From Actinomycetota bacterium (GTDB lineage: Bacteria > Actinomycetota > CADDZG01 > JAHWKV01): 6,481 nt of DNA. Below are positions 6,134 through 6,481 of this stretch, piece after piece (positions within the stretch are counted from its first letter, which is position 1; each line of letters begins with the position of its first letter). The translations under genes and the position numbers were made by a program. Under the pieces are notes generated by a model. That model made no database searches and had not been told where the DNA came from. It saw nothing but the letters and a program-made list of their open reading frames with translations. Location of the stretch: assembly GCA_019347725.1 (NCBI GenBank), contig JAHWKV010000058.1, forward strand, positions 1-6,481, given 5' to 3'.

Positions 6134-6481
6134 ATGGAAGGCGGTGCGCCCGTTCGCGCCGAGCTGCTCCCATACGGCCGACAGTGGATCGATGACGACG
6201 ACGTGGCCGCGGTCGCGGCGGTGCTGCGCTCGGACTGGCTGACCACCGGACCGGTCGTTCCCGAGTTCGAGCACGCGTTCGCCGTATCGTGCGAAGCGGC
6301 GGAAGCCGTAGCCGTCTCGAGCGGCACCGCCGCTCTACATGCCGCGATGCACGCGCTGGCACTCGGGCCGGGCGATGAGGTGATCGTACCGTCGATGACC
6401 TTTGCGGCGAGCGCGAACGCCGCGCTCTACGTCGGCGCGACGCCGGTCTTTGCGGATGTCGAACCCGGCACGCTACTGCTC
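6134..6481 (+). CDS. DegT/DnrJ/EryC1/StrS aminotransferase, PseC-like, 3' end cut by window
   Basis: The frame is open to the window edge and gives the first 116 residues of a PLP-dependent sugar aminotransferase. LLPYGRQWIDDDDVAAV (11-27) followed by LRSDWLTTGP (31-40) and FEHAFA (45-50) is the typical N-terminus of the family and especially recalls PseC, which aminates a UDP-4-keto sugar in pseudaminic acid synthesis. SSGTAALHAAMHAL (62-75) binds the cofactor phosphate, and DEVIVPSMTF (81-90) with ALYVGATPVFADVEP (97-111) follows. The Schiff-base lysine lies beyond the window. The start is ATG 6134; GGGAG at 6115-6119 is 14 bases upstream, somewhat far, and GTG 6104 in frame would add 10 residues. 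It is divergent from the 535-residue gene with only 52 bp between start codons. The likely role is amino-sugar formation for a surface glycan or glycosylated natural product; the exact substrate cannot be told. Confidence 0.9.
   Translation, partial: MEGGAPVRAELLPYGRQWIDDDDVAAVAAVLRSDWLTTGPVVPEFEHAFAVSCEAAEAVAVSSGTAALHAAMHALALGPGDEVIVPSMTFAASANAALYVGATPVFADVEPGTLLL

Noticed and set aside
1..6481. Defence system, CRISPR array, toxin-antitoxin pair or mobile element
   Set aside because: No nuclease, reverse transcriptase, transposase, integrase, Cas gene or regularly spaced repeat array is visible; the only repeats are the short ones listed.

Overview
The window is about 6.5 kb of GC-rich, gene-dense DNA. 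Codon choice strongly favours G/C in third positions, and the 6-phosphofructokinase and the O-methyltransferase-like enzyme read like actinobacterial proteins. I infer an actinomycetote (Acidimicrobiia-like or another uncultured high-GC lineage), with low confidence on the exact group. I see no rRNA, tRNA, CRISPR array, insertion sequence or phage gene.

Layout. Two genes on the + strand open the window. The first (101-778) is the C-terminal two thirds of an ATP-type 6-phosphofructokinase whose N-terminal nucleotide-binding part is absent. The second (836-1876) is an intact low-specificity L-threonine aldolase. These converge on a leftward block: a SAM-dependent methyltransferase gene broken by three single-base frameshifts (2962-1950), a YhbS-type GNAT acetyltransferase (3562-3050), a DUF72 protein (4465-3566) and a 535-residue proline-rich, probably disordered protein (6081-4474). 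Divergent from the last, and running off the right edge, is the start of a DegT/DnrJ/EryC1/StrS sugar aminotransferase (6134-6481) that resembles PseC.

How the genes may work together. The 535-residue protein, DUF72 and GNAT genes are tightly packed (8 bp and 3 bp apart) and are probably one transcript. The methyltransferase follows after an 87-bp gap with its own strong Shine-Dalgarno and a pair of 12-bp direct repeats, so it may have its own promoter. The convergent spacer between the threonine aldolase and the methyltransferase contains an imperfect stem-loop that could end transcription from both sides. The aminotransferase probably begins a surface or nucleotide-sugar gene cluster to the right.

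I did not find a convincing new multi-gene system. The points most worth a second look are the exact place where the phosphofructokinase is broken, the clustered frameshifts in the methyltransferase, the unrecognised disordered protein with its QLRF triplet, a perfect 18-bp AT-rich palindrome covering a stop/start junction, and the direct repeats in front of the methyltransferase.
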